DNA from: Gracilariopsis chorda
Taxonomy: Eukaryota; Rhodophyta; Florideophyceae; Gracilariales; Gracilariaceae
Assembly: GCA_003194525.1 (NCBI GenBank)
Contig: NBIV01000009.1
Location: 248,001 to 312,000 of the forward strand
Length of the DNA stretch: 64,000 nucleotides
Reading direction: 5' to 3'
Both the position numbers and the translations under genes were made by a program. Of this stretch, positions 1 through 10,372 are shown piece after piece. The notes beneath the pieces were generated by a model that did not search any database, was not told the DNA's origin, and saw only the letters and a list, made by a program, of their open reading frames with translations. How positions within the stretch are numbered: the stretch's first letter is position 1; each line of letters opens with the position of its first letter.

Positions 1-1033
1 GAGAGTTACGTTTGGGCTCGTTTCGATTCTGAAAGGCTGCAAGAGCTTGTTGAACGCGTTGTCCGACCATGTTCTCTCTGTCAGCCTTAGTGTAGGCCTT
101 TTCAGACTTCTTGGGAGTGAAGGTGAGATTCCTTACTAACTTTAGCGCATCATCAAGGTTGAGCTTGCGGCGTTTGCCGGTAGAGAACATGTCACGAGTT
201 ATTGACAGCTGGTTCGTCATCTCCGTTATGTAGTTGAACAGTTCGGAGTTGTTGTGTATGAGTTGACCTGCAACGTTAACCAAATCAGTGGCCTTGAGAC
301 GAACGGTATTAGCGTTGTCGGAGGGCTGTGGTGTGGCGTCTTCTTTCTCATGAGATTCAGTGATCTCCGGGATAAACATCAGAAATGATTTGTGAGAAGA
401 CTTGGACATGGATAATTCTGGTTCACCTTCAGACCTCTGACGTGCTTCTGCTAAGAAGGTAGGCTGAAACTTTGCGTTCGACAGGGTTGTCTCGGTAAAG
501 ATGGCATTTTTCGGCAGGGTGATTGAGAAGACTTCGCTAACTTGGGCGGAATTCGAAACCCCAACATAAATTAGATAATCGGAAGCTAAGCTTCGGAAGC
601 GTGAAACAAAGAGGCTAAAAGTCTCATGAAGACGATGCTTATATTGCGTAACCTGAGTGAAGAACGATATCAGCATAGTACAAACCGCAATAGGTGAGGT
701 AATTGACATAAGCTGCACAGTCTGCGTAACTCCTTCAATCTGATCATTCTGCTTGTAGTAGATGATTCTTATGGCCTGTGACTCATCCACCATAGATTTC
801 TGTTCTCGGCATAGTGCATGGTCGTACAAATGGCGTGCTAGTGTATTGTATACGGTTTTGTACATAAGATCCGTGCCGTTTTCAGTGACAGCTTGAATGG
901 TTTCTACCCAGCGAGTGGCATTGCAACGATATTCTTATAGATCGCCTTCTGGGTTAAACATTGTCGGGTCAGTCGGTGCAAGAGGTTTAGAGAGCGTTGG
1001 GCCTGGGCCCATAAATATGGAAGGCTGAGTCAT
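1..1033 (-). mobile_element. Retrotransposon Gag-like coding fragment with an in-frame stop
   Basis: A minus-strand frame begins at an ATG at 1033 (MTQPSIFMGPG), meets a TAA at 937-935 after 33 codons, and then stays open for about 311 codons to the left edge. The open part is mostly helical and contains a stretch like HETFSLFVSRFRSLASDYL followed by ITLPKN. This resembles the copia-type Gag domain (UBN2/Retrotran_gag_2), where a Ser/Phe-rich RFRxL helix precedes a conserved LP. The charged C-terminal part (KRRKLNLDDA) fits a Gag tail. No zinc knuckle, protease or reverse transcriptase lies inside the window, and no LTR was recognised. The stop suggests a decayed copy, although an intron, readthrough or a later start (ATG near 898) is possible. 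The family assignment is inference from pattern only. Confidence 0.5.
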
Positions 1034-1406
1034 CGCTGCGCTTGGAGGGTTAGATAGTGAGAGGCGAAACGCGGGGGACCGAGAGGGACGTAATTCCGCC
1101 GTTTTGCCTTGGCTGTCCGCTCCCCACGCCAGCGTCATGCTGGCGCTTCTTTATTCGTTTTAGGTCGCGCACTTCAAGGGCTCCCTTGCCCCTCCGCGCC
1201 GGGAGGAGCGCGGGAGGTGCCGCGGTCGTGGCTTGGCATGACAGTGTACACGTGTGTGTGTCACAGGAACACCAGCCTTTTTTCAGAGTACGAAGATACT
1301 TTGCCTTTACCTACCTTTGTACCATTGTACCTCTGGTAGGAAGAGTATGCGTTAATTCTTCAATCTGTTTCCATTTCTCAAACATAGGTTCCGATGTGAC
1401 CGCGTT
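1034..1406. other. Divergent intergene, Gag-like fragment / NDUFAF3
   Basis: This is 373 bp without a supported gene. It holds a 7-bp hairpin (CGCCAGC/GCTGGCG) near 1129-1147, a GC-rich stretch to about 1240, and one copy of the TACCA-N2-GGTA motif at 1328-1338. Overlapping small frames here show no family features. Confidence 0.5.
1328..1338 (-). promoter_or_regulatory. TACCA-N2-GGTA motif, 69 bp upstream of NDUFAF3
   Basis: On the minus strand the site reads TACCAGAGGTA. It is one of nine exact matches in the window. Its place just upstream of a start codon suggests a promoter element. Confidence 0.45.
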
Positions 1407-2039
1407 ATGATTCAGGGACGCATCTTTTCGCGCATTCGAGCAAATACAAGACTATTTAGCTCAAAACCCGGACCACAGAGTTCTCCGGCACAGCCCGAGA
1501 GCGGCAGAAAAACACCTTTCGACTCGCTTGGATACGAGCTAATTGACTCAAGTCCTGCCGAACCGCAAGCTATACAACGGGCAGTTATCGATGGGTTAGG
1601 ACCCAATTCGTTTACCGTAAGTGGTGTCCGCGTTGCGGGATCTGTTCTTGTTATGCCTTTCTTTTCTACTATATGGAATGTCGACCACTTCGAGCGTATA
1701 ACACCGAGCTCTCTCGCGTTAGTGAAGCTCGTTGTACCACGACCAGATATTCTTGTGCTTGGTACAGGAGCCACATTGCTGGTAAGTCCATTCCTATTTT
1801 GTACATCTTGTTCATCTTCTGTGATGCGGTTCAAACTAACACCAATACGTAACCTGATGACCACGTACTAGCCACTTCCACCAGGTTTGAAAGAGTTTTT
1901 TAAAGACATCAAAGTTAATGTGGAGACGATGGACACAAAGAACGCAAGCCACACATTCAATGTGCTGAACCAAGAGGACAGAAATGTTGCTGCGGCGCTG
2001 TTACCAGTTTCATACGAGGGCAACAAATCTGGAAAATGA
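1407..2039 (+). CDS. NDUFAF3: NDUFAF3-like complex I assembly factor (Mth938/DUF498 domain), 2 exons
   Basis: NDUFAF3 works with NDUFAF4 in early assembly of mitochondrial respiratory complex I. Exons are 1407-1781 and 1872-2039. The 90-nt intron starts GTAAGT and ends TAG, and joining gives 180 aa in one frame. Residues 1-35 are Arg/Ser-rich with no acidic residue (MIQGRIFSRIRANTRLFSSK), a good mitochondrial presequence. The rest follows the family in order: a GPNSFTVSGVRV opening, FFSTIWNVDHFERIT, PDILVLGTGATLLP, and a C-terminal NASHTFNVLNQEDRNVAAALLP matching human NACATFNFLCHEGRVTGAALIP. Without the splice the first exon would read into an unrelated tail, so the intron is well supported. 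The gene converges on the transporter gene with about 100 bp between stops. Confidence 0.88.
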
Positions 2040-2142
2040 ATGTTGGTCGTTTTACAAATAGAAGACTAAGGCTTCCAGTAAAGTGCAGCTTCGCGTCTTC
2101 ATGTACAGAGCAAAGGTGCTAAACGTCACCATGACAACGCCG

Positions 2143-3681
2143 TTATCGGCTCTTCCCCTTTGCGAGTGCTGCTTCTTGCTCATGTGAACGTTTCTTCAGC
2201 AGAGGTAGCAGCAACACAGCGACTATCATGGAGCACCCAATGACAATATTTTGCAAAGCTCCCCATCCGAAGCGCTTCACGCAGATTGACAACGGAAACC
2301 CAGCCAGTGCAGCCCCAGCATACGCTGTTAGTCCTACAAAACCGTTGCTTGTTCCCGCGAAGCGACGATCTACGCATTCAGTGCTGCATAAACCCACTAA
2401 CAGCTGCTGTCCGTATAATCCCACTCCCGTCAACGCGTACAAGATCCACTGAACTGGCAGTAGGGCGCTGGTCGCAGGTGTCGCAAAAAAGCCCATCACG
2501 CACAATGCGGTAAGTAGAACATAGAGCAAGATTACTTTGATTCGCTGTCCAACAGCGCCAGAAGAAGCATTTCTTCGAATGAACAGATCGGATAACCATC
2601 CGGACGTCACGCTGCCGAGTAAGCCTCCGACTTCCAGTCCGGACACTCTCAAACCTGCTTCAGCTAAACTGGCAACCCCACGAGCCTTCATGAGATAAAA
2701 TATGGTCCAGCTTGTCAGCGCCTGACGAACAACGTAAACGAAAAAGTACGACACTGCTAGAAGCCATACGGAACGCTCTTGAAGAATTCCTTCGCGCATC
2801 TGCTGCACGAAAGTTTTCCATGGCGAACTTTCCTGCTTAGATTTCTGGGGCGGGGGAAGCAGAGGAGTTGGCGGTAGCCCTGCTGTTTGAGGTGAGTCTT
2901 GTATTGCTGTGAGAACAAGCCCTGCCATTCCGAGGGCCATAACCGCAGGGACAAGCATGCCGTACTGCCAGCCAAACATGGCTGCTGCCGCGCCAACTAT
3001 GATCGGAGATACAGCACCACCGACGTTGAGACTGACATTGAGCAAGCCCCAGTAAGTTCCACGCTCAGAACGAGAAAACCAAACGGAGAGTATTTTGGCA
3101 CACGCTGGGAAGCCAACGCTGGACACCAAGCCATTAAGACCCCAGAGAATTGCAAAGAAAGGAACGGAATTTCCAGCAGCGAACAGAACATTGCACAACG
3201 CTGCTAGTAAAAGGCCTGCGGAGAGCATTATTCGAGGAGAGCGTAAATCGGCTGCCATGCCTCCAAAGAGTTTAGAAACCCCATAAACGGCAGGGAAACA
3301 TGATGAAATGAGTCCAACTTGTTGCAAAGATAAATTAAGCTTGTCTTGCATGATAGGTGCTGAGAAGGGAAAGCTGAAGCGCGTTATATAGTAGGTCGCG
3401 TATGCCAAAAGCATAGTTAGAAAGATCCGGAGGCGCACTGGCTTGTAAGCCTCTGGAATAGTTGTAACGTTCGTAGATGGAGGCGATGCTGTCACTATCT
3501 GGGTCGATTGGCGATCCCGTGGAAAAGGTTGCGCCGTTGCAGATATGGTCACGCGTTTACCATTCGTGGATCCGAGAATGCGAACCTGGGGAGTTCTTGG
3601 GTTTACCCATGATGATCGTAACAGAGTACGCTGATGGCCGTGATGGCACCGAAGTGGAAGACTTCCAACAAACGCAATCAT
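2143..3681 (-). CDS. Major facilitator of the organophosphate:phosphate antiporter family (GlpT/UhpT/SLC37-like)
   Basis: This is a 512-aa protein with an ATG at 3681. About 80 N-terminal residues form a targeting extension (MIAFVGSLPLRCHHGHQR...), whose AFV near the start resembles red-algal plastid transit peptides. Then follow about twelve hydrophobic helices. The start of the barrel (RLRIFLTMLLAYATYYITRF) and the late GTSNGFVGLTAYAGAALAGFPLS are characteristic of the OPA family, which exchanges glycerol-3-phosphate, hexose phosphates or similar esters for phosphate. A Pro/Gln/Ser-rich loop at about 270-290 is the usual central loop. Substrate cannot be read from the sequence. A plastid inner-envelope location is inferred from the leader; a mitochondrial or other location is possible. 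It is intronless and ends about 100 bp from the NDUFAF3 stop. Confidence 0.8.
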   Translation of the reverse strand: MIAFVGSLPLRCHHGHQRTLLRSSWVNPRTPQVRILGSTNGKRVTISATAQPFPRDRQSTQIVTASPPSTNVTTIPEAYKPVRLRIFLTMLLAYATYYITRFSFPFSAPIMQDKLNLSLQQVGLISSCFPAVYGVSKLFGGMAADLRSPRIMLSAGLLLAALCNVLFAAGNSVPFFAILWGLNGLVSSVGFPACAKILSVWFSRSERGTYWGLLNVSLNVGGAVSPIIVGAAAAMFGWQYGMLVPAVMALGMAGLVLTAIQDSPQTAGLPPTPLLPPPQKSKQESSPWKTFVQQMREGILQERSVWLLAVSYFFVYVVRQALTSWTIFYLMKARGVASLAEAGLRVSGLEVGGLLGSVTSGWLSDLFIRRNASSGAVGQRIKVILLYVLLTALCVMGFFATPATSALLPVQWILYALTGVGLYGQQLLVGLCSTECVDRRFAGTSNGFVGLTAYAGAALAGFPLSICVKRFGWGALQNIVIGCSMIVAVLLLPLLKKRSHEQEAALAKGKSR

Positions 3682-4635
3682 TTCACAGTCAGAAATGCAA
3701 TTAGTTCTCTATCTTCACTTCGCCGGTCTTTGGAGAGTTAACAGGGTGGCTGCAGAGAGGGCTACGCTAGAGTTAGTCGAAGAGTAAGAGTGTGCGAAAC
3801 AGCAACTGCCCAAATCTGGGAGGGGTGTCGGGGTACCCCAGAACAAGCAACGACGCACTTGATGAAGTCTTTATCAAGCCCTTCGCCATCTGACAGGCCG
3901 TATTGATGAGATTCGTCATTTCTCCTAGCCGCGTTGTTTGCAAGCAGTTGGTGACGTCCGGGAATGTGATTATTAACTTGTGGCCGAAATGCATCGCATA
4001 ATTTGTTGGGGGCATGCGTGCTCGTTCGATGTTTTCGACAAATTTAACACGGATCAATGCCGCCTCTTGGCTCTCAACAACTGTAGAATGACGTGTTGAC
4101 AAGCCACCAGCATTCTCGGCGGTGTAGTCTACTGCCCAGCAAGCCAAAAAGGTGAACCAGCTCGACACGGCCCAGGTGTAATAGATACCCATAGTACAGG
4201 GGTAGCAAGCCTTGGGAACGAAGGGTAAGGGTTATCTACATCCAAAGAGGTAACGTGGCGTCTCTTTTCTCCTCGCATTCCTGCCTTCTTGCCTTCATTA
4301 TGGATGCACACGTCGACGCATGAAGTCGAATATCTCATCTGCGGGAGATATCTCTTTTATCCTGTACGGCCAGGCTGTTACCCTTATACCAGGGTACGTC
4401 GAAACGAGAAGGTACAGCTGCGAAAGATAAGATATAAGGATACCTTTATACCGCTGGTAAGATACGCGCAGAAACTGCATGAACAAAATTTGGAAACAAG
4501 GTTCCAAGGTAAGGCTTTCAATATACAATACGGTGCTGACGCAGCACTCCTCTCAAAGTAGAAGGGTAACGGGGACAACAACCCATTATTCTGAGTTTGT
4601 CGAAAAGCGTGGTGTTTTCTTGGAGTAGGAGAGCG
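3682..4635. other. Divergent intergene, transporter / HDAC, with TACC...GGTA motifs
   Basis: No supported gene lies in these 954 bp. It carries a GGGGTACCCC palindrome near 3831, a TACCC...GGGGTA pair near 4187-4206, a nested TACCCT...AGGGTA element at about 4379-4396 that contains TACC-AG-GGTA, and an exact TACCA-N2-GGTA at 4449-4459 (minus strand). A 139-codon minus frame at 3773-4192 lacks convincing coding features. Confidence 0.45.
4449..4459 (-). promoter_or_regulatory. TACCA-N2-GGTA motif upstream of HDAC
   Basis: The site reads TACCAGCGGTA on the minus strand, 177 bp before the HDAC start codon. A one-base-shorter variant lies about 50 bp upstream at 4387-4396. Confidence 0.45.
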
Positions 4636-5992
4636 ATGAGCCAATTTGCAGGCGAAAATTGCCCTGACGGCACTTCTGTTCCTTCCCCTCACCACACGAA
4701 TCAAGTAATATACGTTCCTCCCACGCACTCTTTCAAATCTCTTGACAACCTCACCAAACATGGGCAGAGATCCTCTGTGGTTCATTCCCTTATCCAAAGT
4801 TGTGGGTTGGAGAGCAGTTGCATCCTGGAACCACTTCGCATAGCGACTGTGTCAGAGGCTTTGCTGGCGCATAGCCGTCACTACCTCAGTGTACTGAGAG
4901 CTTCGTCGTTGTATCACTATCCTGGAGTTGCGAATTATACTCCATACTCCGATCTTGATATCATTGACTTTAGAGATGATGAAGAGAGAAAACTGCACTT
5001 GGAAGATGCAGGACTAATTGACGACTGTCCAACATTCAATGGTGTTTGGGAGCTAGCAATGCTAACGGTTGGTGGAGCTGTTGTGGCTTCGCAACAACTC
5101 ATTGCGAGGCGTGCTAATGTTGCCTGTTGGTTTGACGGCGGTCGCCATCATGCGAGGTTTGATATGGCGCACGGGTTTTGCTATTGTAATGAATATAACT
5201 TTCCTTCAGAGCTCTATGGATAGACTATGCACTTAATCAGTTATGCTAACCACGCTGCCCTTCAACAATGAAGTGAATGATGTAGTTGTTGCTTGCAAGA
5301 TATTGCTTTCTGAGCCAGGCATTCGTCGGGTCTTGTACATTGATATTGATGTTCATCATGGTGACGGTGTTGAAGAATCATTTCTTTACAACCCAGATGT
5401 CACTACAGTTTCGTTTCATCTGGCACAAAAAGGATTCTATCCGGGAACAGGTCACACTATCACACCACGCGAGACACCTCCCAACTACAGTGTGTTCCGA
5501 GTGCCGCTTCGTCGGGGAATTGGCGATGACGCCTTCATAAGCATCTTTCGTAACATGATGAATCTTGTAATGAATCATCACCGACCTGACGTCCTCGTGT
5601 TGCAATGCGGCTGTGACGGAGTTTATGGAGATCCGTTAGGGGACTTCAACTTGAGCGGAAAGGCGTACACTTCTTGTGTAAGTTATCTGCTCGACTATAA
5701 TATCCCCTTGTTGATTCTCGGAGGAGGTGGGTATGACACGGCAAACGCGGCTAGAGTGTGGGCAGATGTGCTGCAAACATGTATCCGTCATGTTTCCATA
5801 AGAAAAGGCAACCAAGCTGTATCCATGTCAATTAATCGTGATGTGCCGCTTCATGACGACTTCTTTGATCTTTATGGACCAGACTTCACGCGGGACATAC
5901 CCACGGGATCAATCCCCGATGAGAACACAAGCGAGTCATTGCAACACATCGTCGATGAGGTGAAGACCGTGCTGAATGTTATTCCACAATAA
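4636..5992 (+). CDS. Class I (HDAC8-like) histone deacetylase, 2 exons
   Basis: This Zn-dependent deacetylase removes acetyl groups from histone lysines. Exons are 4636-5185 and 5274-5992, joined across an 88-nt intron (GTAATG...AAG, with CTAAC near 5254) to give 422 aa. The splice restores the diagnostic FCYLNDVV, which neither exon shows alone. Conserved active-site features are all present: the His-His dyad in RHHARFDMAHGF, the metal ligands in DIDVHHGDGVEE, the second Asp ligand in QCGCDGVYGDPLGDFNLSG, and the catalytic Tyr in LGGGGYDTANAARVW. Length and the short C-terminal tail suit HDAC8 or HDAC1/3 relatives rather than class II. The first in-frame ATG (MSQFAGENC) is used. Expected location is nucleus or cytosol. 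Confidence 0.92.
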
Positions 5993-6522
5993 CACGGGAG
6001 TCATGTGTCAGGACGTCAATGACTCATGACGATCGAATAAAGCGAAAGAAGGATCTACTAGGGAACTGTGTGCGTTTCACACATACGCTTGTGCTCAAGC
6101 GCCGAAACGACAGAGTTTTATATAATCAATCGCTGTGGCTTTAGCTTATGTTGTCGTTGTGGGAGGTTTGGCTACAGAATGGTATGCTAGTCGCTAGTTC
6201 TATGAATTTTTGTGCTTTACTTCTCGCACGTGCCTTCTTGGATCACTTGCTTCAATGTTCTCAATTAGATTCGGATAGTCTCACTTCTCGAAGCCCGCTG
6301 TTCAGCGAGATACCATCATCGCTGATCAGCACTAATGACTGAAATGTGGACATGCACGTTGCCTGTATACAACAATTACGAAGAGACTGAAGAGAGTTGT
6401 GAATGTTCAGTGTTTAGTTAATGGTTCAGAGGTGAAGCCAGTAGTTTAAGACTCCTTGTTTTCAACCGCAGACTACAAGGGAAAAAACCGTGAAGCACCA
6501 ATAGCAATGGGCAGAGGCGAGC
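5993..6522. other. Convergent intergene, HDAC / RHD3-like
   Basis: This is 530 bp between converging stops. Apart from a short 64-codon frame without family features and a weak GTCATG...CATGAC inverted pair near 6000-6030, I see nothing in it. It probably holds both 3' UTRs. Confidence 0.4.
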
Positions 6523-8109
6523 TCACGAATCATCTGCTGAACCATCCTCAAAGAGAGGCCCAAGCTGGTCCAGACTACTTCCAACAAATTCATCAGAACT
6601 GTTCACGGATCTAACCTGGCCTCCTTGGAAAGGTCTTATACGCATAATGTACGCTTGCTTAACCTTGTCAGGATCGTAGGTCTGCTTCATCTCTTCTGCA
6701 TATGGAACTTGCATTCGAGAGTCCTTGCCAAACGGTGCAAGTAGAAGAGTATGAAACGCGAATGCAATCGGCGCACGGATGGATGGGACGTAGTTACCCT
6801 GTAGCCGCGCCAGTTGTAATCTTTCAGTGGCGTCATCACGCATGTGATTGACTAGCTCATGGCGTTCATTATCAAATCGCCAGCTTCCTAGTTTAGAACG
6901 AAGCACTTCTCCATGTTCAACAAAGAATGATTCCGCAACCTTCACAGCGCCCCTCACATTCTTTTCAACCTTATCCGTTATCCTAATTCGTGCAAGCTTC
7001 GCCCGGAAAACTTGGTAAGCGTTCTCTCGAACTTTGAGAATCTGCTTGGCAAAAAGAGCATATGAATCAGCAAGCAGGCGAGATTTCAACTCTTCTCGCT
7101 TGCGCAGGTACGCGGCGGTGGACTTGAATGCAGACGCGTCCTTGTCGTAAACTTCAAGTGTTCGTTCTATAAGACGATCATTCTCAGCACCAAAGTTAGC
7201 AACAATACGACCAGTATCGACCGTAGCCTTCCATCGCTTTGTTGCGTTGCGATACTTATCAAAAACGTTTTGCATAATTGTGCTGCAAGAAAAAGTGGCT
7301 GTGAGCTCCTTGTCCTCTGGGAGATCCTCGGCTGATTCTGCCCGTATGGAATCCTGAACTTTGGCAATGATATCTGACAATCGATGACCCGTCATGCCAG
7401 CGTCCGCGTATTTGTTATTTGCGTCTCGAAGGAAGCCACCAAGTTTGTTAACTGCAACTTCGAAATCAGCAGCACAGTGCCTTTCCACGGGAAAAGTGAA
7501 CACGTGAAGGTCAAATAAATCTGAGAACTCTGTAGCAGCGTAACCAGACGGTAGATCAATCTCACTATAAGCGGCGGATAGCCTATCAGAAAGAGCGTGT
7601 TCAAGCTCATCTTGTTCAACTTGGTCACTTTCATAGTCCCGCACAGCTACAACGAATAGACGTCTTTTAGGGAGGGGCGGGGCAACACCCGATACACGGA
7701 GTACTAGGCTACGTTCAATTGCGGTCATGATCTCTGGAATACCAGACGAAGATGGTCTAACGAGATCGTGCAGTCGAACGCTCAGAAGAATCACACCCGA
7801 TACGGCTGTGGCTAACGTCAAAGAATTTTCAAGCGAAGAAGCACTGCCACTCTCATGAAGACCATCAAACGTGATGAGCAGCGGCCCGCCTGGAGCAGCG
7901 CCTGCACAGAGCATATGTGTATCCTGTGAGTGTGCCTTCCGCGGTGATTTGGCAAGATCGGGAGCCGGAACGGAAATGTTGACGTCAAGAGCAGTGCTGA
8001 GCACACGAACAGCCGATGCATTGCGAGGAGCAGCCGCAAATACGACGGCAAACGCATCGCCAGCAATGGTCGATGCGGCCTGGAGACCGTTGATAGATGG
8101 GACCACCAT
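6523..8109 (-). CDS. Divergent RHD3/Sey1 (atlastin-like) protein lacking a P-loop
   Basis: This 528-aa protein is intronless with an ATG at 8109. The middle and C-terminal parts resemble the Sey1/RHD3 dynamin-like GTPases that fuse ER tubules: a beta-strand VVAVRDYESDQ followed by a helix (the G4 RD region), FSDLFDLHVFTFPVE, and the helical-bundle stretch LEVYDKDASAFKSTAAYLRKREELKSRL split over about residues 310-345. The features needed for GTP hydrolysis are not visible. The N-terminus has no GxxxxGKS/T, and the expected DxEG is ITFDGLHESG. The C-terminal membrane hairpin of Sey1/RHD3 is also absent, and at 528 aa it is shorter than the usual 700-850. It may be a non-catalytic paralogue or a relative with a lost N-terminal exon. 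Family call is moderate; function is not assigned. Confidence 0.55.
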   Translation of the reverse strand: MVVPSINGLQAASTIAGDAFAVVFAAAPRNASAVRVLSTALDVNISVPAPDLAKSPRKAHSQDTHMLCAGAAPGGPLLITFDGLHESGSASSLENSLTLATAVSGVILLSVRLHDLVRPSSSGIPEIMTAIERSLVLRVSGVAPPLPKRRLFVVAVRDYESDQVEQDELEHALSDRLSAAYSEIDLPSGYAATEFSDLFDLHVFTFPVERHCAADFEVAVNKLGGFLRDANNKYADAGMTGHRLSDIIAKVQDSIRAESAEDLPEDKELTATFSCSTIMQNVFDKYRNATKRWKATVDTGRIVANFGAENDRLIERTLEVYDKDASAFKSTAAYLRKREELKSRLLADSYALFAKQILKVRENAYQVFRAKLARIRITDKVEKNVRGAVKVAESFFVEHGEVLRSKLGSWRFDNERHELVNHMRDDATERLQLARLQGNYVPSIRAPIAFAFHTLLLAPFGKDSRMQVPYAEEMKQTYDPDKVKQAYIMRIRPFQGGQVRSVNSSDEFVGSSLDQLGPLFEDGSADDS

Positions 8110-9001
8110 AGCGTGGCGGGCCGGACCAAGGAAAGGGAAAGGGACGGAAACAAGAGAGGGAGAGGCAGGCGTTCTGGCTCAGGGAAGGAAATCGTTGGAA
8201 GTGGTGAGGAGAACAAAGGTTAGAGCTCAGGACGCCGTGCGGAGCCAATCTCGCATGCGACGACGTTGGGCGGACAGCGGATGGGTGTAGAGGCGGGATC
8301 AGGTGGTCTGGGCTGGGCTGTATTCCAAATACCTGTCCACTGTTGTTCGCCTGATCTCGGTGCCTTACATAATTCGTACCGAAATACAAAAAAATAGCCG
8401 TTCTTCTATAGAAGATCTACCCTTGTACTTGACATCAGTTTCGATGGCGGAGCCTTGTCTGTACATTGTACTACAGACTCTGTAGGTGTCGGTATCCCTC
8501 TAGCTAGCTTTAGAGGCAAGACTATGCCGTCCATCCCCCCATTCGATTAGTACGAAAGTAGATAGTCTAAGACGTATCGAAACAGAGGCACCAAAGGTGC
8601 TAGGACTATCAGCAGTATCAAGGGGCTCTTTGTCCACGGCAACATTTTGCTTCTGTCTGTCGATCACTTAGTGGCTGAAGTCAGGGGACAGGCAAAGTGT
8701 CTCAAGGCGACAACATCTGTTGGAGAAGTTGCCACTCACAGAGGCTATATCGGTGACACTAAAACCCGTTTGCCTGAGACGGACTGTACTTTCAAGCAAT
8801 GGAGTAAACACTTGTATACGGGGCACTAACTCTTAGCCCTCTGCACAGGAAGGAACTGGCCCAAGTCGGAGGGGCAAAGGCTTCCCTCCTGGCATGTGCA
8901 CGTGCGGAGAACATCAGACTGTGAAACTCTGTGTTCCTTGTCAAATGCTCCAGGGCAATCCAAGCTTGGAGAACACAACCCTTCTCGATTCTGTCACTTT
9001 A
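8110..9001. other. Intergene between RHD3-like and a plastid-targeted gene
   Basis: About 0.9 kb lies upstream of the RHD3-like gene and downstream of the next minus-strand gene. Several 60-90-codon frames overlap here with no conserved features. No repeat or RNA gene was recognised. Confidence 0.35.
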
Positions 9002-9586
9002 TTAGAAAAAAACTGTTCTAGCTTCCTGTTCGGGCATACCCTGTGGCCGTCTTTTCTGAAGAGCAGACGCCAGCTCAAGAATCACAAGACCTCTGCAGCA
9101 TCAGCACAACACATTTGGACGCACAAGTACATGTTAGATACTAATCAACAGCGCTTTTGTACCCGCGCTACCTGAATGAGACACAGCGACACGTACCTTG
9201 AAAAAGTCTGGGAACGGGCCGTATTCCTTCAGATTAGGCTGGGTGAAATAACCCTTTGTTCCGTTCATCTTCTTTCCTCTTCCATCACCACTGGGCCACG
9301 AAATGGGCGACGGTGGCACCGGCTTGTTTGGCTTGAATTCATCTGGGTCTGAATAGTCAAAGAGCGGTTCAGTAGTCTTGTCCACGAGTGCGAACTGCTG
9401 AACGGGTTTCATCTCGAGACGGATGCCAGTCTCGCCGTCAAAGCTGATGAAAGGTGCACGATTTCGCGCGTAAGTTGGATACTTTTCATCAACAATCTGC
9501 TGCGCATCGACCATGCGCGGGCAAGTGTGGCGAGAGCGACTGCGAGTAGTAGGAAGTGCGGGCCCTGTAACGAATGCTGGCGTCAT
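9002..9586 (-). CDS. Plastid-targeted protein of unknown function, probably 2 exons
   Basis: The first exon, 9586-9197, encodes 130 residues. The N-terminus MTPAFVTGPALPTTRSRS followed by RHTCPRMVDAQQ looks like a red-algal plastid transit peptide: AFV near the start, Thr/Ser/Arg-rich, with probable processing near the Arg-Met. The mature part is soluble, charged and Pro-rich (DYSDPDEFKPNKPVPPSPI, then TQPNLKEYGPFPDFFK), with no membrane helix or known motif. A donor GTACGT follows FFK and a CTAAC branch site lies downstream. Two acceptors are possible. One at 9056 gives a second exon 9055-9002 coding KRRPQGMPEQEARTVFF. The nearer one gives RSCDS and stops at 9075. I used the longer. It could be a photosystem or ribosome accessory subunit, but nothing proves that. 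Confidence 0.5.
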
Positions 9587-10372
9587 GATGATTACGAAGT
9601 AGACGCTTCTGCGCAGGGAACCAAAGGCGGGTGTGCGGGTAGATTGCTAGCAGCAATAACGTGGGCGAACGAGGGCAATGCAAGAAGCTGATCACAAGGC
9701 GCACTTCGCATATATCAGAGTGGTACAGTATTAATATCTGGTGGCTGCAAGCGAGCCTCAAAAAATTGAAGCTAAACTGCATCGTAGGCACCTCCATCGA
9801 TCTCGGTATGCTGGCACCTCAAACCGCATGACAGATGTTCAACAGCCGCACTGTGGATGCAACGACTGCTGTCACCCTACGCCAGCAATACCCTACTCGA
9901 ATAGAGAGTCTACATGTATGTATCTATGTATTACATAATCCTTTACCCTTGATAGTATCAAGTTGATACTGTGTACAGTACATGATAAGCTGGAAAGGGT
10001 CCTTGCATCGGGATGCTGGAAGGCTTCTTCTTTAACCTTTACCAGCGTTGCCTCGTCCTCTCTTTTTCTCCGATAGCTTTTCCAATGACGGATGTTTGGC
10101 ATCGAGGTCGTAAGTCACCGGTAGTGAGTTGGGACGCAACAAGCCGAACATTAAAGATATCTTCATTAATATTTCGTGCTGCACGCGTATCGTGTCGAAG
10201 CAAAACTCGGAGTCTGCAGAGAGTCTGCTTGTGAAGAGGTGTAATCTACTGGACATTGAGCACTTCTGATCAAACTATGCTCTTCGAACGAAGCTATGAC
10301 CGCGAAGCGCTATCGATCAATTCTAGTGCTCAGCGAATGTGATAAGTCCAGTACATCGGACCCATACTGGGT
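9587..10372. other. Intergene between two minus-strand genes
   Basis: These 786 bp hold a small inverted pair, AGTATCAA/TTGATACT around a single base near 9955-9971, and short frames without family features. The right part is probably the PPR gene 3' UTR and the left part the promoter of the plastid-targeted gene. Confidence 0.4.

Noticed and set aside
3773-4192. 139-codon minus-strand frame between the transporter and HDAC
   Set aside because: No domain, no coding-like periodic pattern visible, and it overlaps the HDAC upstream region carrying repeat motifs.
8110-9001. CRISPR array or tandem repeat in the longer intergenes
   Set aside because: No regularly spaced direct repeats were seen here or elsewhere; the sequence is nuclear eukaryotic.
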